A DNA stretch of 64,000 bases from Vibrio gelatinilyticus. GTDB taxonomy: Bacteria; Pseudomonadota; Gammaproteobacteria; Enterobacterales; Vibrionaceae. The stretch covers positions 248,001 through 312,000 of the forward strand of contig NZ_JAJNNZ010000004.1 of the NCBI RefSeq assembly GCF_022836845.1. Direction: 5' to 3'. Shown here piece after piece: positions 45,606 through 54,022 of the stretch (position 1 is the first letter of the stretch; each line of letters starts with the position of its first letter). The translations under genes were made by a program, and so were the position numbers. The notes beneath the pieces were generated by a model that had not been told where the DNA came from, made no database searches, and saw only the letters and a program-made list of their open reading frames with translations.

Positions 45606-46664
45606 ATGGTAAACTTTATGCATTATCGCTCAATTCTTCGTCATAGCATTATTGCTGTCTTTGCAACATTGGTATTAATAGGCTGCTTTAGCTCAACGTC
45701 GAAGCAGCCTGTGTTGCAGGAGTACTTAAATCGGATAGCATCGGTACAAGATGAAGCCCCTCTTTCCCCTCCCCAAAGTCTCCCCATTGAGTTGCCAAAC
45801 AAAAGGGAACTATTACAACCTATCGAACGAGTCACTGTGGGGCTTATTGATAGTTATCAATTAAGGCAATGTGGGCTCTTTCAGCTCATTGCTAACAAAA
45901 ACTCCATTCTCGGTAAGGTTGCCGACCCATTTCGTGACTTTGACTATCAAATACAATTGATTGCAGGTCTTCAGTCATGTTTATCTGAAGCTAAGTTAGA
46001 ACCCGAACTTCACGAACAGCTAACAACCATTCAGCAGCAAAAAATAGGTCAGATCCATCTTCATTATTTCAATTTAATTTTTACAAGCGAAACAATGAGG
46101 CAGCAACTTTCGGGCGGCTCTTGGCTTTCAAATGAAAACAACATATCAACGCAAATGATTAAGCCTGCACTCGTACAACTTTCTATTATTCAAAAAGATA
46201 TCATCGAGAAATCGTACTTAAATAGTGATTATCAAGTCGTCAAAATATCTGACTATCAAGAAATGTTAGACAAAGTAGCTTTGCTCGGAAAATTGACCTA
46301 CTCCTTGCAGACAACAACGCAGTGGTTAAACATCACAACAGCGCAGCTCAATAAGCACGACAGCAAAATACGCTGTGGTAAAAATGCCAACACGACAAAA
46401 TTCAAGTATATGGTGAACGTTTTTAATCGCTACTATGTCCAAGAGGTACAACCTTATGTTTCCTTTCTTGACCGCCAGTATCAGATCATTGCTAGCCAGT
46501 TGAGCGTCTTTGAACCACAACAAACAGTCAATTTGCCGCGCATTGATTACCCTCTTAAAAAGTCATATTCGATGTTTATAATTGCCAATCGTAACCATGT
46601 GAAATACTGGTCAAAGCTATTCAAACGATGTAACACTTCAGTTCAAAGTGTTCGAATAAACTGA
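45606..46664 (+). CDS. DUF3080 family lipoprotein
   Basis: A 352-residue predicted lipoprotein. The lipobox is TLVLIGCF (Cys near residue 27). Typical DUF3080 segments include LQEYLNRIASV, PIERVTVGLIDSYQLRQCGLFQLIANKNSILGKV, and RDFDYQIQLIAGLQSCL. Function unknown. An ATG at 45618 (MHYRSILR) is an alternative start. It is convergent with the DNA ligase gene. No terminator was seen. Confidence 0.85.
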   Translation: MVNFMHYRSILRHSIIAVFATLVLIGCFSSTSKQPVLQEYLNRIASVQDEAPLSPPQSLPIELPNKRELLQPIERVTVGLIDSYQLRQCGLFQLIANKNSILGKVADPFRDFDYQIQLIAGLQSCLSEAKLEPELHEQLTTIQQQKIGQIHLHYFNLIFTSETMRQQLSGGSWLSNENNISTQMIKPALVQLSIIQKDIIEKSYLNSDYQVVKISDYQEMLDKVALLGKLTYSLQTTTQWLNITTAQLNKHDSKIRCGKNANTTKFKYMVNVFNRYYVQEVQPYVSFLDRQYQIIASQLSVFEPQQTVNLPRIDYPLKKSYSMFIIANRNHVKYWSKLFKRCNTSVQSVRIN

Positions 46665-46712
46665 CCAATACATGCCCAGAAGAAGAACCGTATGCTTGGC
46701 ACGGAGTGAGCG

Positions 46713-47579
46713 CTACTCCACGGTTCGCACTCGATGATAGCGAGCAAACTTTGGGATGCCATTTATTGTCCAGCCATTGTGGCGAAAAGTAATTACTTCA
46801 CCGATTTTGGGAGGCAACTTACGCTCGTCCTCATTGAACCCACTACCAATATAAAAGCGTATGCCCTCCTCTATCTCAACCAAAATAGCGCCCATTTTTC
46901 CATGGTGCTTTCCTTTCCCCGCTTTATAGCCTACCACGACACCCTCAGCATCCTGCGCAACCTTCATTTTCACCAGAGTATCGTTTCTACCGGGATGATA
47001 GGGACTCTTGATTGACTTAAGCATCAATCCTTCGCCACCTTGTTCCGTTACCTGCCGTAAGTGCTGTTGTAACTTTTCGTGAGTGGCAAAATGATATTGT
47101 TTCAAACACTGAATATGTTCAACTTCTAACGATTCACATAAGTTTAGTAAAAACTGATGCCTTAATTTAAACGATCCCAAATGCCCGGGAGCATCAAACA
47201 ACATAAAAGATATGTGTCGCCACGCCTGTTCATCGGGCTTACCATCCAGCACTGTTCGTTGCACCATAGAAAAACCATCACGGCCAGCCCATAACTCCCC
47301 TTCCAACATCACTGAGGGCAGGTTTTCACTAAACCAACTTGGTACAGCCACCACCCTGCCGCTTCGAGTCACTAGTTGACTACCCGTCCATATAGCTCGC
47401 ACTCCATCAAGCTTTTCACTGACTAAATAATCACCAACCATCAAACCCTGATGATAGTGAGTGGCGTTCACAATTGATGGGGCTGGGTACACATATTCAT
47501 AAGCAATGCTTTGGTTTACGCACATTACTAAAGACAAGACTGGAAGCGTCATAAATTTTGTTCTTGTTGTACTGTCCAT
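46713..47579 (-). CDS. Secreted ATP-dependent DNA ligase (Lig E-like)
   Basis: A 288-residue minimal ATP-dependent DNA ligase with an N-terminal signal peptide (ending QSIAYE). The adenylation motif I is EKLDGVRA with the active-site Lys near residue 56. Other family motifs are RSGR, LEGELW, FMLFDA, EGLMLK and VKMK, with an OB domain at the end. It should seal nicks in the periplasm. A role in DNA uptake has been proposed for this family. The ATG at 47577-47579 has AAGGA upstream. A pentanucleotide repeat lies 166 bases upstream. Confidence 0.92.
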   Translation of the reverse strand: MDSTTRTKFMTLPVLSLVMCVNQSIAYEYVYPAPSIVNATHYHQGLMVGDYLVSEKLDGVRAIWTGSQLVTRSGRVVAVPSWFSENLPSVMLEGELWAGRDGFSMVQRTVLDGKPDEQAWRHISFMLFDAPGHLGSFKLRHQFLLNLCESLEVEHIQCLKQYHFATHEKLQQHLRQVTEQGGEGLMLKSIKSPYHPGRNDTLVKMKVAQDAEGVVVGYKAGKGKHHGKMGAILVEIEEGIRFYIGSGFNEDERKLPPKIGEVITFRHNGWTINGIPKFARYHRVRTVE

Positions 47580-47744
47580 TTTTAATCCTTCTAACAATCC
47601 AATTGCTCGGCTTAGTGTTTCATTGAAACTTGTTATTGTTTAGAAGTTGGACAACACAATCAGTTATTTAAATCGAATACATGAAGTAGCGAACTCAATA
47701 CAATGCATTAGTGTTATCTCAATTACATTCTTGTATGAATTAAA

Positions 47745-47782
47745 GTGGCGTGGCGTGGCGTGGCGTGGCGTGGCGTGGCGTG
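47745..47782. repeat. GTGGC pentanucleotide tandem repeat (seven units plus GTG)
   Basis: GTGGC occurs seven times in perfect tandem (47745-47779) with a partial eighth unit. It is intergenic, between the coiled-coil gene stop (47843) and the ligase start (47579) on the minus strand. Repeats of this kind change length by strand slippage; each change would shift spacing by half a helical turn. Confidence 0.95.
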
Positions 47783-47842
47783 AAATATAGCATTCGACAA
47801 AGCCGTTGCAAGAAACTGCAGCGGCCTTACACACTGATTATC

Positions 47843-48586
47843 CTATTGGATCCCTAGTTCACTTTTTAACGTCTTAATATGATTCAAATCCATATTATGA
47901 ACTTTTAATAACTGATCAATCTGGCTTAATCGAGAAGAGGTCGCATCATATCGGTCACACGAATCCGATTTAGCATCCCATGATGTCCCGTCTAAGAAAA
48001 GGTCACAGTCTCTTTTTAATCTATTTTGATCTTGTGACAACTGGCTCTTTTCTTGTTCAAGGATCGCAACTTCAGCTTTTAACTCAGCTTCACGTTTAAA
48101 TAGCTCTTGTGACTGCTCAAAAAGTGATGCTTGAATATCGGTTTTACGTACCAGCTGAGTATTTCGGCTTTCTTCACTCGCTATGGTTACTTTTTGCGAA
48201 GCGATCTTACCTTCGAGCACCTTAATCTCGTGATTTAGCTTGTCGTTTTTTGCTTGAAGCTCATCAAGTTTTAGTTCGTAATCTGATGCTGACTTCTCAA
48301 GTGCTATGCGTAACTTTAGTCTATGCTGTTCCTGAGCTTGAATGACACGTTCATCAGAATTAGCTTGCAGTGATTGTGACTGATCCGCCAGTTGTGAGTA
48401 TTGGCCATTTAGTTGTTCGAACTTGGCCTGCCATTGCTGCTCTGTGACTGCACTACCCACTAATCCACCAGCTGCCAGTCCCAGTACCGCAGCAATTGCA
48501 ATATACAATCTAGCGCGTTTGTCACGCTGCTCAATAACAACAACTTCGTCTTCACTTGTCGTATCGTTGACAGTGTTTTTGTTCAC
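47843..48586 (-). CDS. Membrane-anchored coiled-coil protein of unknown function
   Basis: A 247-residue protein from a GTG at 48584-48586 (AAGGGG seven bases upstream; longer frame to 48613 possible). It has one membrane segment at about 28-48 (LYIAIAAVLGLAAGGLVG) and then a long coiled coil of about 140 residues (EKSASDYELKLDELQAKNDKLN...). Two cysteines in RDCDLFL and SDSCDRY may form a disulfide. I do not recognise a family. The coil probably lies in the periplasm. A small membrane-protein gene precedes it by 30 bases, so the two may work together. Confidence 0.75.
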   Translation of the reverse strand: MNKNTVNDTTSEDEVVVIEQRDKRARLYIAIAAVLGLAAGGLVGSAVTEQQWQAKFEQLNGQYSQLADQSQSLQANSDERVIQAQEQHRLKLRIALEKSASDYELKLDELQAKNDKLNHEIKVLEGKIASQKVTIASEESRNTQLVRKTDIQASLFEQSQELFKREAELKAEVAILEQEKSQLSQDQNRLKRDCDLFLDGTSWDAKSDSCDRYDATSSRLSQIDQLLKVHNMDLNHIKTLKSELGIQ

Positions 48587-48616
48587 CCTTGTTCCCCTTC
48601 GCCCATCAGGCACAAA

Positions 48617-48775
48617 TTATCGTATCAACTCTGAAATCACTAACGTGGCCACATAGATGGCTGCCGCACCTAAAGCTGTGACTACAACCCCTTTTTGAAC
48701 CTTTTCGTTGGTTCGATATCGAAACAAAAAAACCGCCAAAGCAATAAGAAACGCAATAGTAATCAAGCGTGTCAT
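48617..48775 (-). CDS. Small two-helix membrane protein
   Basis: A 52-residue protein from an ATG at 48773-48775 (MTRLITIAFLIALAVFLF), with GGGAG six to seven bases upstream. Two membrane segments (about 3-19 and 30-48) are joined by a charged RYRTNEKVQK. The frame is open back to 48811 but that start has no ribosome site. It is probably co-transcribed with the coiled-coil gene behind it. Function unknown. Confidence 0.7.
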   Translation of the reverse strand: MTRLITIAFLIALAVFLFRYRTNEKVQKGVVVTALGAAAIYVATLVISELIR

Positions 48776-49003
48776 AAGTCTCTCCCAAACGACGAGCATT
48801 TTAAACACCATCTACCTGCGGCCGCTAAGTTTACCGGACAGCAAAACGATGTAAGTCAGAAGCATGTCTAAATATAACAAATGAGCTTGCAGTTGGCGCA
48901 ATTTCAATAAGTTAAATTTCATTTTTCTTCATGACATCGCTTTTTAAATACGATAGCATTGCCATCACAGAATATCTTAGATAGATATTTGTTCCAGTGA
49001 AGA
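48776..49003. other. Intergenic sequence with no clear feature
   Basis: Between the small membrane gene and the glycine riboswitch. I see no open frame or hairpin; the promoters of both divergent units must lie here. Confidence 0.4.
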
Positions 49004-49240
49004 CTGCAGGAGAGCGGTAATTTACCAATACTTAACATATTGGCAGCATTACCCACCGAAGAAGTAAATCTTTCAGGTTCTTTATTCGAAGGTTACATTG
49101 CTAAGTGGCAAATTAACTTTAAATAAAGTGAGGACTGTAGTTGGAGGAACCTCTGGAGAGAACCGTTAAATCGGTCGCCGAAGGAGCAAGCCATGCATAT
49201 CGCAAGGTGAAACTCTCAGGCAAAAGGACAGAGGAGAGAA
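49004..49240 (+). promoter_or_regulatory. Tandem glycine riboswitch (two aptamers)
   Basis: Two glycine aptamers in tandem control the symporter gene behind them. The first spans about 49004-49144 and contains ACCGAAGAAGTAAATCTTTCAGG. The second (about 49146-49240) contains GAGAGAACCG, GCCGAAGGAGCAA and AACTCTCAGGCAAAAGGAC, the core consensus. The same arrangement precedes VC1422 in V. cholerae, the classic cooperative glycine switch. The P3 hairpin of the first aptamer is long. Confidence 0.95.
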
Positions 49241-49332
49241 AAGCCACATTATAACGCTCTATTTGCGTAGTAACCGATATGGATGCCCCTTATTCTTATA
49301 GGGCCCCTTACGTTTACTGCCCTTTCTCTCTT

Positions 49333-49360
49333 CTCCTTAAATATATGTCTTATTAAGGGG
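49333..49360 (+). promoter_or_regulatory. Possible expression platform hairpin hiding the ribosome site
   Basis: CTCCTTAA (49333-49340) can pair with TTAAGGGG (49353-49360), which includes the Shine-Dalgarno AAGGGG of the symporter gene. It could switch translation on or off downstream of the glycine aptamers. Confidence 0.5.
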
Positions 49361-49365
49361 AAATC

Positions 49366-50736
49366 ATGAACGATCTTCAAACAACACTACAAGCCATCGA
49401 CAGCTTTGTCTGGGGCCCACCGTTACTCATTTTACTCGTGGGTACAGGTGCTTACTTCACTTTTAAATTGGGTCTGATCCAATTTCGCTATTTGCCAACA
49501 GCACTAAAACTTGTTTTTACTCGTGATAAATCCGGCCAAGGTGATGTTTCAAGCTTCGCCGCTTTGTGCACTGCACTATCAGCAACCATAGGTACTGGTA
49601 ATATTGTTGGTGTCGCGACTGCAATTAAACTCGGCGGTCCAGGTGCCTTATTTTGGATGTGGCTTGCCGCTCTTTTTGGGATGGCGACAAAATATGCCGA
49701 ATGTTTACTCGCAGTCAAATACCGTAAGGTGGATGACAACGGTCAAATGTTGGGCGGTCCGATGTATTACCTGCAAGACGGGGTTGGCTCGCGATTCTTA
49801 GCCATTATGTTTGCCGTTTTTGCTCTTGGCGTTGCCTGCTTTGGTATTGGTACATTTCCGCAAGTTAATGCAATCCTCGATGCATCTGAAATCTCATTTG
49901 GTGTATCCAGAGAAATTTCGGCATCGATACTGACCGTGCTTGTCGCCTTTGTCACATTAGGTGGAATTCAATCTATAGCGAGAGTTGCCGGTAAAGTCGT
50001 ACCAACAATGGCTCTGCTCTATGTTGTTGGTTGCTTGAGCGTTATTATAATGAACGTGGATCAACTGGCAGGTGCAGTTCAACTGGTATTGACATCAGCG
50101 TTTAGTCCAACGGCAGCAACAGGCGGTTTCTTAGGGGCTAGCATTATGCTCGCAATTCAATCGGGCATAGCACGCGGTGTTTTCTCAAATGAAAGTGGTT
50201 TGGGAAGTGCGCCTATGGCAGCGGCAGCCGCAAGAACTGACAGCTGCGTTCGTCAGGGGCTAGTATCAATGACGGGAACCTTCTTTGATACTATCATCAT
50301 TTGTACCATGACAGGTTTAGCTCTGATCCTAACGGGAGCATGGCAAACAGACCTGGCAGGCGCTGCGATGACGACTCATGCCTTTGCCGTTGGACTTCAA
50401 GCCGACAGCCTCGGTCCAATGTTAGTGTCTATCGGCCTCATCTTTTTTGCTTTTACCACCATTCTTGGCTGGAATTATTACGGCGAGCGATGCGTTGTTT
50501 TCCTAATGGGCACAAAAGCCGTATTACCGTATAAGGTCGTTTTTCTTTGTTTAGTCGCCTCTGGTGCTTTCTTGCATTTAGATATGATTTGGATCATTGC
50601 AGATATCGTGAATGGTTTAATGGCGATTCCAAACTTAATCGGTCTGATTCTATTAAGGCAGGTTGTGATTGAAGAAACAAAACACTACTTTGCACAGATC
50701 AAACTAAAGACGCCACGTGAAAATTTAACTCAATAA
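49366..50736 (+). CDS. Sodium:alanine/glycine symporter (AGCS family)
   Basis: A 456-residue membrane protein of the alanine or glycine:cation symporter family, about 11 helices. Typical segments are GTGAYFTFKLGLIQFRYLP, SSFAALCTALSATIGTGNIVGVATAI, GGPGALFWMWLAALFGMATKYAEC and RGVFSNESGLGSAPMAAAAA. It imports small neutral amino acids with Na+. The glycine riboswitch points to glycine as a physiological substrate or signal. AAGGGG precedes the ATG and a terminator follows. Confidence 0.95.
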   Translation: MNDLQTTLQAIDSFVWGPPLLILLVGTGAYFTFKLGLIQFRYLPTALKLVFTRDKSGQGDVSSFAALCTALSATIGTGNIVGVATAIKLGGPGALFWMWLAALFGMATKYAECLLAVKYRKVDDNGQMLGGPMYYLQDGVGSRFLAIMFAVFALGVACFGIGTFPQVNAILDASEISFGVSREISASILTVLVAFVTLGGIQSIARVAGKVVPTMALLYVVGCLSVIIMNVDQLAGAVQLVLTSAFSPTAATGGFLGASIMLAIQSGIARGVFSNESGLGSAPMAAAAARTDSCVRQGLVSMTGTFFDTIIICTMTGLALILTGAWQTDLAGAAMTTHAFAVGLQADSLGPMLVSIGLIFFAFTTILGWNYYGERCVVFLMGTKAVLPYKVVFLCLVASGAFLHLDMIWIIADIVNGLMAIPNLIGLILLRQVVIEETKHYFAQIKLKTPRENLTQ

Positions 50737-50744
50737 CAAATACT

Positions 50745-50770
50745 AAGGCTCTCTTACGAGAGCCTTTTTT
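50745..50770 (+). terminator. Intrinsic terminator of the symporter gene
   Basis: AAGGCTCTC (50745-50753) pairs with GAGAGCCTT (50758-50766), followed by TTTT. Confidence 0.92.
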
Positions 50771-51407
50771 AGGCTTGCGGTGGCTCTTCCAAAAGGAGCT
50801 TTATACCGAGCGCAACCAGAACAACCCCCGTAACACCCTCCATCTTACGCATAAACCCACCACCTTTTAACAGTGCTTTAGCAGAGTCAATCATAGCCGC
50901 TAGGCCGCACTGCCAAATCATAGCTATCACAAAGTGTATGAGCGCCATAAGAAGTGATTGCATTAAAGGTGAGCCATTAGGGTCAATAAACTGCGGCAGA
51001 AATGCCAGGTAAAACACTGCAGTTTTTGGATTCAAAATGTTAGAAAGAAAGCCTTCTCTAAGTGAGCGTTTAATACTGGTGTTTTGAATCTTTGATTGAG
51101 TAAGCTCAATAGAAGCATTTCCTTTAAACATTGCCTTTAAACTCGATAGCCCTAACCAAATCAAATACAGCGCACCAACACCTTTGACGATTTGAAATAG
51201 CTCGGCCGACTGCATTAATACAGCAGAAATACCGATTGCAGAGAAGGTTGCATGAACAAATAGCCCCATGCAGATCCCTAAACTCGTCACACTGCCCGCC
51301 GCAACGCCACTTCGAGATGTATTACGGATCACCAAGGCCGTATCTAATCCCGGTGTTAGCGTTAATATGGTGATAGCAAGGAGAAATGCTTCAAAATGAA
51401 CAATCAC
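50769..51407 (-). CDS. LysE-family amino-acid exporter
   Basis: A 212-residue inner-membrane protein with about six helices and the LysE/RhtB pattern: TPGLDTALVIRNTSRSGVAAGSVTSLGICMGLF, LIWLGLSSLKAMF and FLSNILNPKTAVFYLAFLPQFID. It exports amino acids or related metabolites; substrate not predictable. Its stop overlaps the terminator of the convergent symporter gene. Confidence 0.93.
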   Translation of the reverse strand: MIVHFEAFLLAITILTLTPGLDTALVIRNTSRSGVAAGSVTSLGICMGLFVHATFSAIGISAVLMQSAELFQIVKGVGALYLIWLGLSSLKAMFKGNASIELTQSKIQNTSIKRSLREGFLSNILNPKTAVFYLAFLPQFIDPNGSPLMQSLLMALIHFVIAMIWQCGLAAMIDSAKALLKGGGFMRKMEGVTGVVLVALGIKLLLEEPPQA

Positions 51408-51562
51408 AGATAGACCTTATCGTCTTTAAATTACGTTACTCGATGCACTATCGCTAAAATCAACGAACAATTCAAATAATGATGCTCACTATTTCCAATC
51501 AACTTGAGTAAGCCATTGAAGATAGGCACACTAGAGCGGCAAACGTATAAAAGGAAAATTAC

Positions 51563-53047
51563 ATGCCCGCTTTTGAGAAACTCACCCAACACTATCAGAA
51601 AATTGCCCACTTTAATCACTTAGCAGCCATTAGCGGATGGGATCAAGCATCCATGATGCCCGCAGGCGGCAATCAGGCACGTTCTGAAGCAATGGCCGAG
51701 CTTTCACTGCACATCCACAGGTTGGCAACGTCACCTGTACTCGGTGAATTATTCGATCGCGCCAAGCAACAAGAGTTAAACGCAGAACAGCACGCTAGCC
51801 TGCGCGAAATGACACGTCAGTGGAATTTAGCCACCGTACTGCCAGAGGACTTAGTACAAGCCAAATCACTAGCGGGCTCTAAATGCGAGCACGCATGGCG
51901 AACCCAGCGAGGAGAAAATGACTGGATTGGTTTCGAGAAAAACTGGGCAGAGGTAGTGACATTGTCACAAGAGGAGGCTCAAATCCGAGCTCAAGCAACA
52001 GGGCTATCAGCCTACGATGCCATGCTCGATATCTATGAGCCTGGCACCAGCTCACATTCTCTTGACAAACTATTCTCCAATGTAAAAACATGGTTACCAA
52101 CATTGATTGATGAGGTCATCGACACTCAAAAAGACGATCAGTTTCTCTCTCCTACTGGCACTTTTAGAACAGAACAACAAAAAGCTCTCGGTCTTAAAGT
52201 GATGTCATTACTCAAGTTCGACTTTCATCATGGCCGCTTGGATGAAAGTGTTCATCCTTTTTGTGGCGGTGTGCCTTCAGATGTTCGTATTACCACGCGC
52301 TATGATGAAAATGAGTTTATCCAATCATTAATGGGTATTGTTCATGAGACAGGACATGCACGTTATGAGCAAGGCTTGCCGAAATCTCTTGCAGGTATGC
52401 CCGCTGGCGAAGCTCGCTCGATGGGGATACACGAATCTCAATCACTATTCTTTGAAATGCAGGTGGGCAGAAGCGATGCGTTTATTGCTCATCTTTCTCA
52501 CCTTGCAGGTCAACAATTCACTGACCACGATCCTGCGTTATTTCACTTTAATAACTTCCAAAAGCTCTACACTCGAGTAGCAAAAGACTTCATCCGTGTC
52601 GATGCCGATGAACTGACTTACCCTGCTCATGTCATCCTACGTTATGAAATTGAACGTGATCTTATTAATGGAGACATCAAACACACTGATGTACCAGAAC
52701 TGTGGGATCAAAAAATGCAGCAATACCTTGGTTTATCTACTCAAGGTAATTTTAAAAATGGTTGCATGCAGGATATTCACTGGACCGACGGCGCGTTTGG
52801 CTACTTCCCTAGCTATACGCTTGGTGCCATGTACGCCGCTCAATTTAAGGCAGCCATGACACAAACAGTTGATGTCGAAGGTGCTATTGAATCCGGTGAT
52901 TTAACCCCAATCTTTACCTGGCTTTCCGAAAACATCTGGAGTAAAGGCAGCTTACTCACAACCGATGAGCTCGTAAAACAAGCAACGGGTGACACTTTAA
53001 ATGCTAAGTATTTCCAAGATCACTTAAGAAGCCGCTACCTGCCTTAG
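51563..53047 (+). CDS. M32-family metallocarboxypeptidase (thermostable carboxypeptidase 1)
   Basis: A 494-residue zinc carboxypeptidase. Family signatures are HPFCGGVPSDVRITTRYDE, the zinc motif HETGH (within GIVHETGHARYEQGLP), the downstream zinc-ligand helix IHESQSLFFE, and GCMQDIHWTDGAFGYFPSYTLGAMYAAQ. It removes C-terminal residues from peptides in the cytoplasm. GGAAAAT precedes the ATG. Divergent from LysE. Confidence 0.95.
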   Translation: MPAFEKLTQHYQKIAHFNHLAAISGWDQASMMPAGGNQARSEAMAELSLHIHRLATSPVLGELFDRAKQQELNAEQHASLREMTRQWNLATVLPEDLVQAKSLAGSKCEHAWRTQRGENDWIGFEKNWAEVVTLSQEEAQIRAQATGLSAYDAMLDIYEPGTSSHSLDKLFSNVKTWLPTLIDEVIDTQKDDQFLSPTGTFRTEQQKALGLKVMSLLKFDFHHGRLDESVHPFCGGVPSDVRITTRYDENEFIQSLMGIVHETGHARYEQGLPKSLAGMPAGEARSMGIHESQSLFFEMQVGRSDAFIAHLSHLAGQQFTDHDPALFHFNNFQKLYTRVAKDFIRVDADELTYPAHVILRYEIERDLINGDIKHTDVPELWDQKMQQYLGLSTQGNFKNGCMQDIHWTDGAFGYFPSYTLGAMYAAQFKAAMTQTVDVEGAIESGDLTPIFTWLSENIWSKGSLLTTDELVKQATGDTLNAKYFQDHLRSRYLP

Positions 53048-53073
53048 ACCTTCCTGAAAACAATCAAGCAAAA

Positions 53074-53110
53074 AAAGACGGACCGCTAGTTCAACGGCGA
53101 GTTCGTCTTT
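53074..53110 (+). terminator. Probable terminator of the carboxypeptidase gene
   Basis: AAAGACGGAC pairs imperfectly with GTTCGTCTTT (53101-53110), one G-T pair, with a longer inner stem around AGTTCA. The T-run is short. Confidence 0.6.
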
Positions 53111-53239
53111 CTTCGTGACTAACTAGCCTCTCAGAACGTAAATATCGACCCTTCGGGGAGCAGATTCACGACTAAAATTTGGTACTATTAATTCAGTTTC
53201 TCAATACACAGCCGCTTTAATCCAGAGTCATCGTGTCTT

Positions 53240-53275
53240 AATTCATAGGTTTCAGTAAATTCATAGGTTTCAGTA
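53240..53275. repeat. Exact 18-bp tandem duplication ahead of an SDR gene
   Basis: An 18-base unit is repeated exactly at 53240-53257 and 53258-53275. The second copy provides the Shine-Dalgarno AGG and ends in the A of the start codon, so the duplication copied the ribosome-binding region. Confidence 0.9.
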
Positions 53276-53955
53276 TGTACAAAAATATCTTAATCACTGG
53301 CGCAACCAGTGGCATTGGTTTCGCTCTTACGCAAGAACTCGTTAAAAATGGATACACTGTATTAGCGTCAGGCCGAAATATTGAACAGCTAAATGCTCTC
53401 AAGGCGAAAACGGGGTGCGCCATTTATCAAGCTGATCTTATTGACCCCCAGCAAGTCATTGCGCTTTTCACCTTTGCAGAGTCCATGTTGGGACAAGTTG
53501 ACGTTTTAATAAATAATGCAGGTATGAACTCGCGTAAATGTGCCATTGAAGAGTTCACCTTAGAAGAATTTGACCAGCAGTATGCGGTCAACCTTCGTGC
53601 GCCAGCCTTACTATGTAGAGAAGCATTAAAAGTCATGAAACCACGCCAATCTGGATACATTATGAATATCTCCAGTACAGTGGCAAAACGTGCTAATCCT
53701 ACGATGAGTGTATACACCGCGATGAAACAAGGCTTAGCCGGCTTTAGTGGCATTTTGATGAAGGAAGCACAGCCCCATGGTATTAAGGTCACCACACTGT
53801 TTCCAGGCGGTACCGATACTAAATTTAGACAAGCAGATAGGCCTGAATATATGCAACCCGAAAGCGTTGCGAAAACCATTCACGCTTTGTTAAACCTGCC
53901 TAGTGATGTGGTCATGCATGAAATGACATTCCGCCCACCCGTTGAGTTAGAATAA
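53275..53955 (+). CDS. Short-chain dehydrogenase/reductase (SDR)
   Basis: A 226-residue classical SDR. The cofactor motif TGATSGIG is at 7-14, NNAG near 80, the catalytic Ser in NISSTVAK and the YxxxK in YTAMK near 148-152. NADP(H) or NAD(H) preference is not clear and the substrate is unknown. The ATG at 53275 sits at the end of an 18-bp tandem duplication. A bidirectional terminator follows. Confidence 0.9.
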   Translation: MYKNILITGATSGIGFALTQELVKNGYTVLASGRNIEQLNALKAKTGCAIYQADLIDPQQVIALFTFAESMLGQVDVLINNAGMNSRKCAIEEFTLEEFDQQYAVNLRAPALLCREALKVMKPRQSGYIMNISSTVAKRANPTMSVYTAMKQGLAGFSGILMKEAQPHGIKVTTLFPGGTDTKFRQADRPEYMQPESVAKTIHALLNLPSDVVMHEMTFRPPVELE

Positions 53956-53982
53956 CAGTCCACTCTCTGATTTTCGCACACA

Positions 53983-54009
53983 AAAAAAGCGACCAGAGGT
54001 CGCTTTTTT
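53983..54009. terminator. Bidirectional intrinsic terminator between the SDR gene and the outer-membrane protein gene
   Basis: AAAAAAGCGACC (53983-53994) pairs with GGTCGCTTTTTT (53998-54009) around AGA, with A and T runs on both sides. Confidence 0.92.
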
Positions 54010-54022
54010 CATCACATGTCTT

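Noticed and set aside
47745..47782. The GTGGC array as a CRISPR or REP-like element
   Set aside because: Units are directly adjacent with no spacers, and there is no palindromic unit; it is a simple pentanucleotide repeat.
53427..53879. 150-codon minus-strand frame inside the SDR gene
   Set aside because: It lies fully opposite a well-conserved SDR with all motifs; no family similarity or ribosome site is seen.
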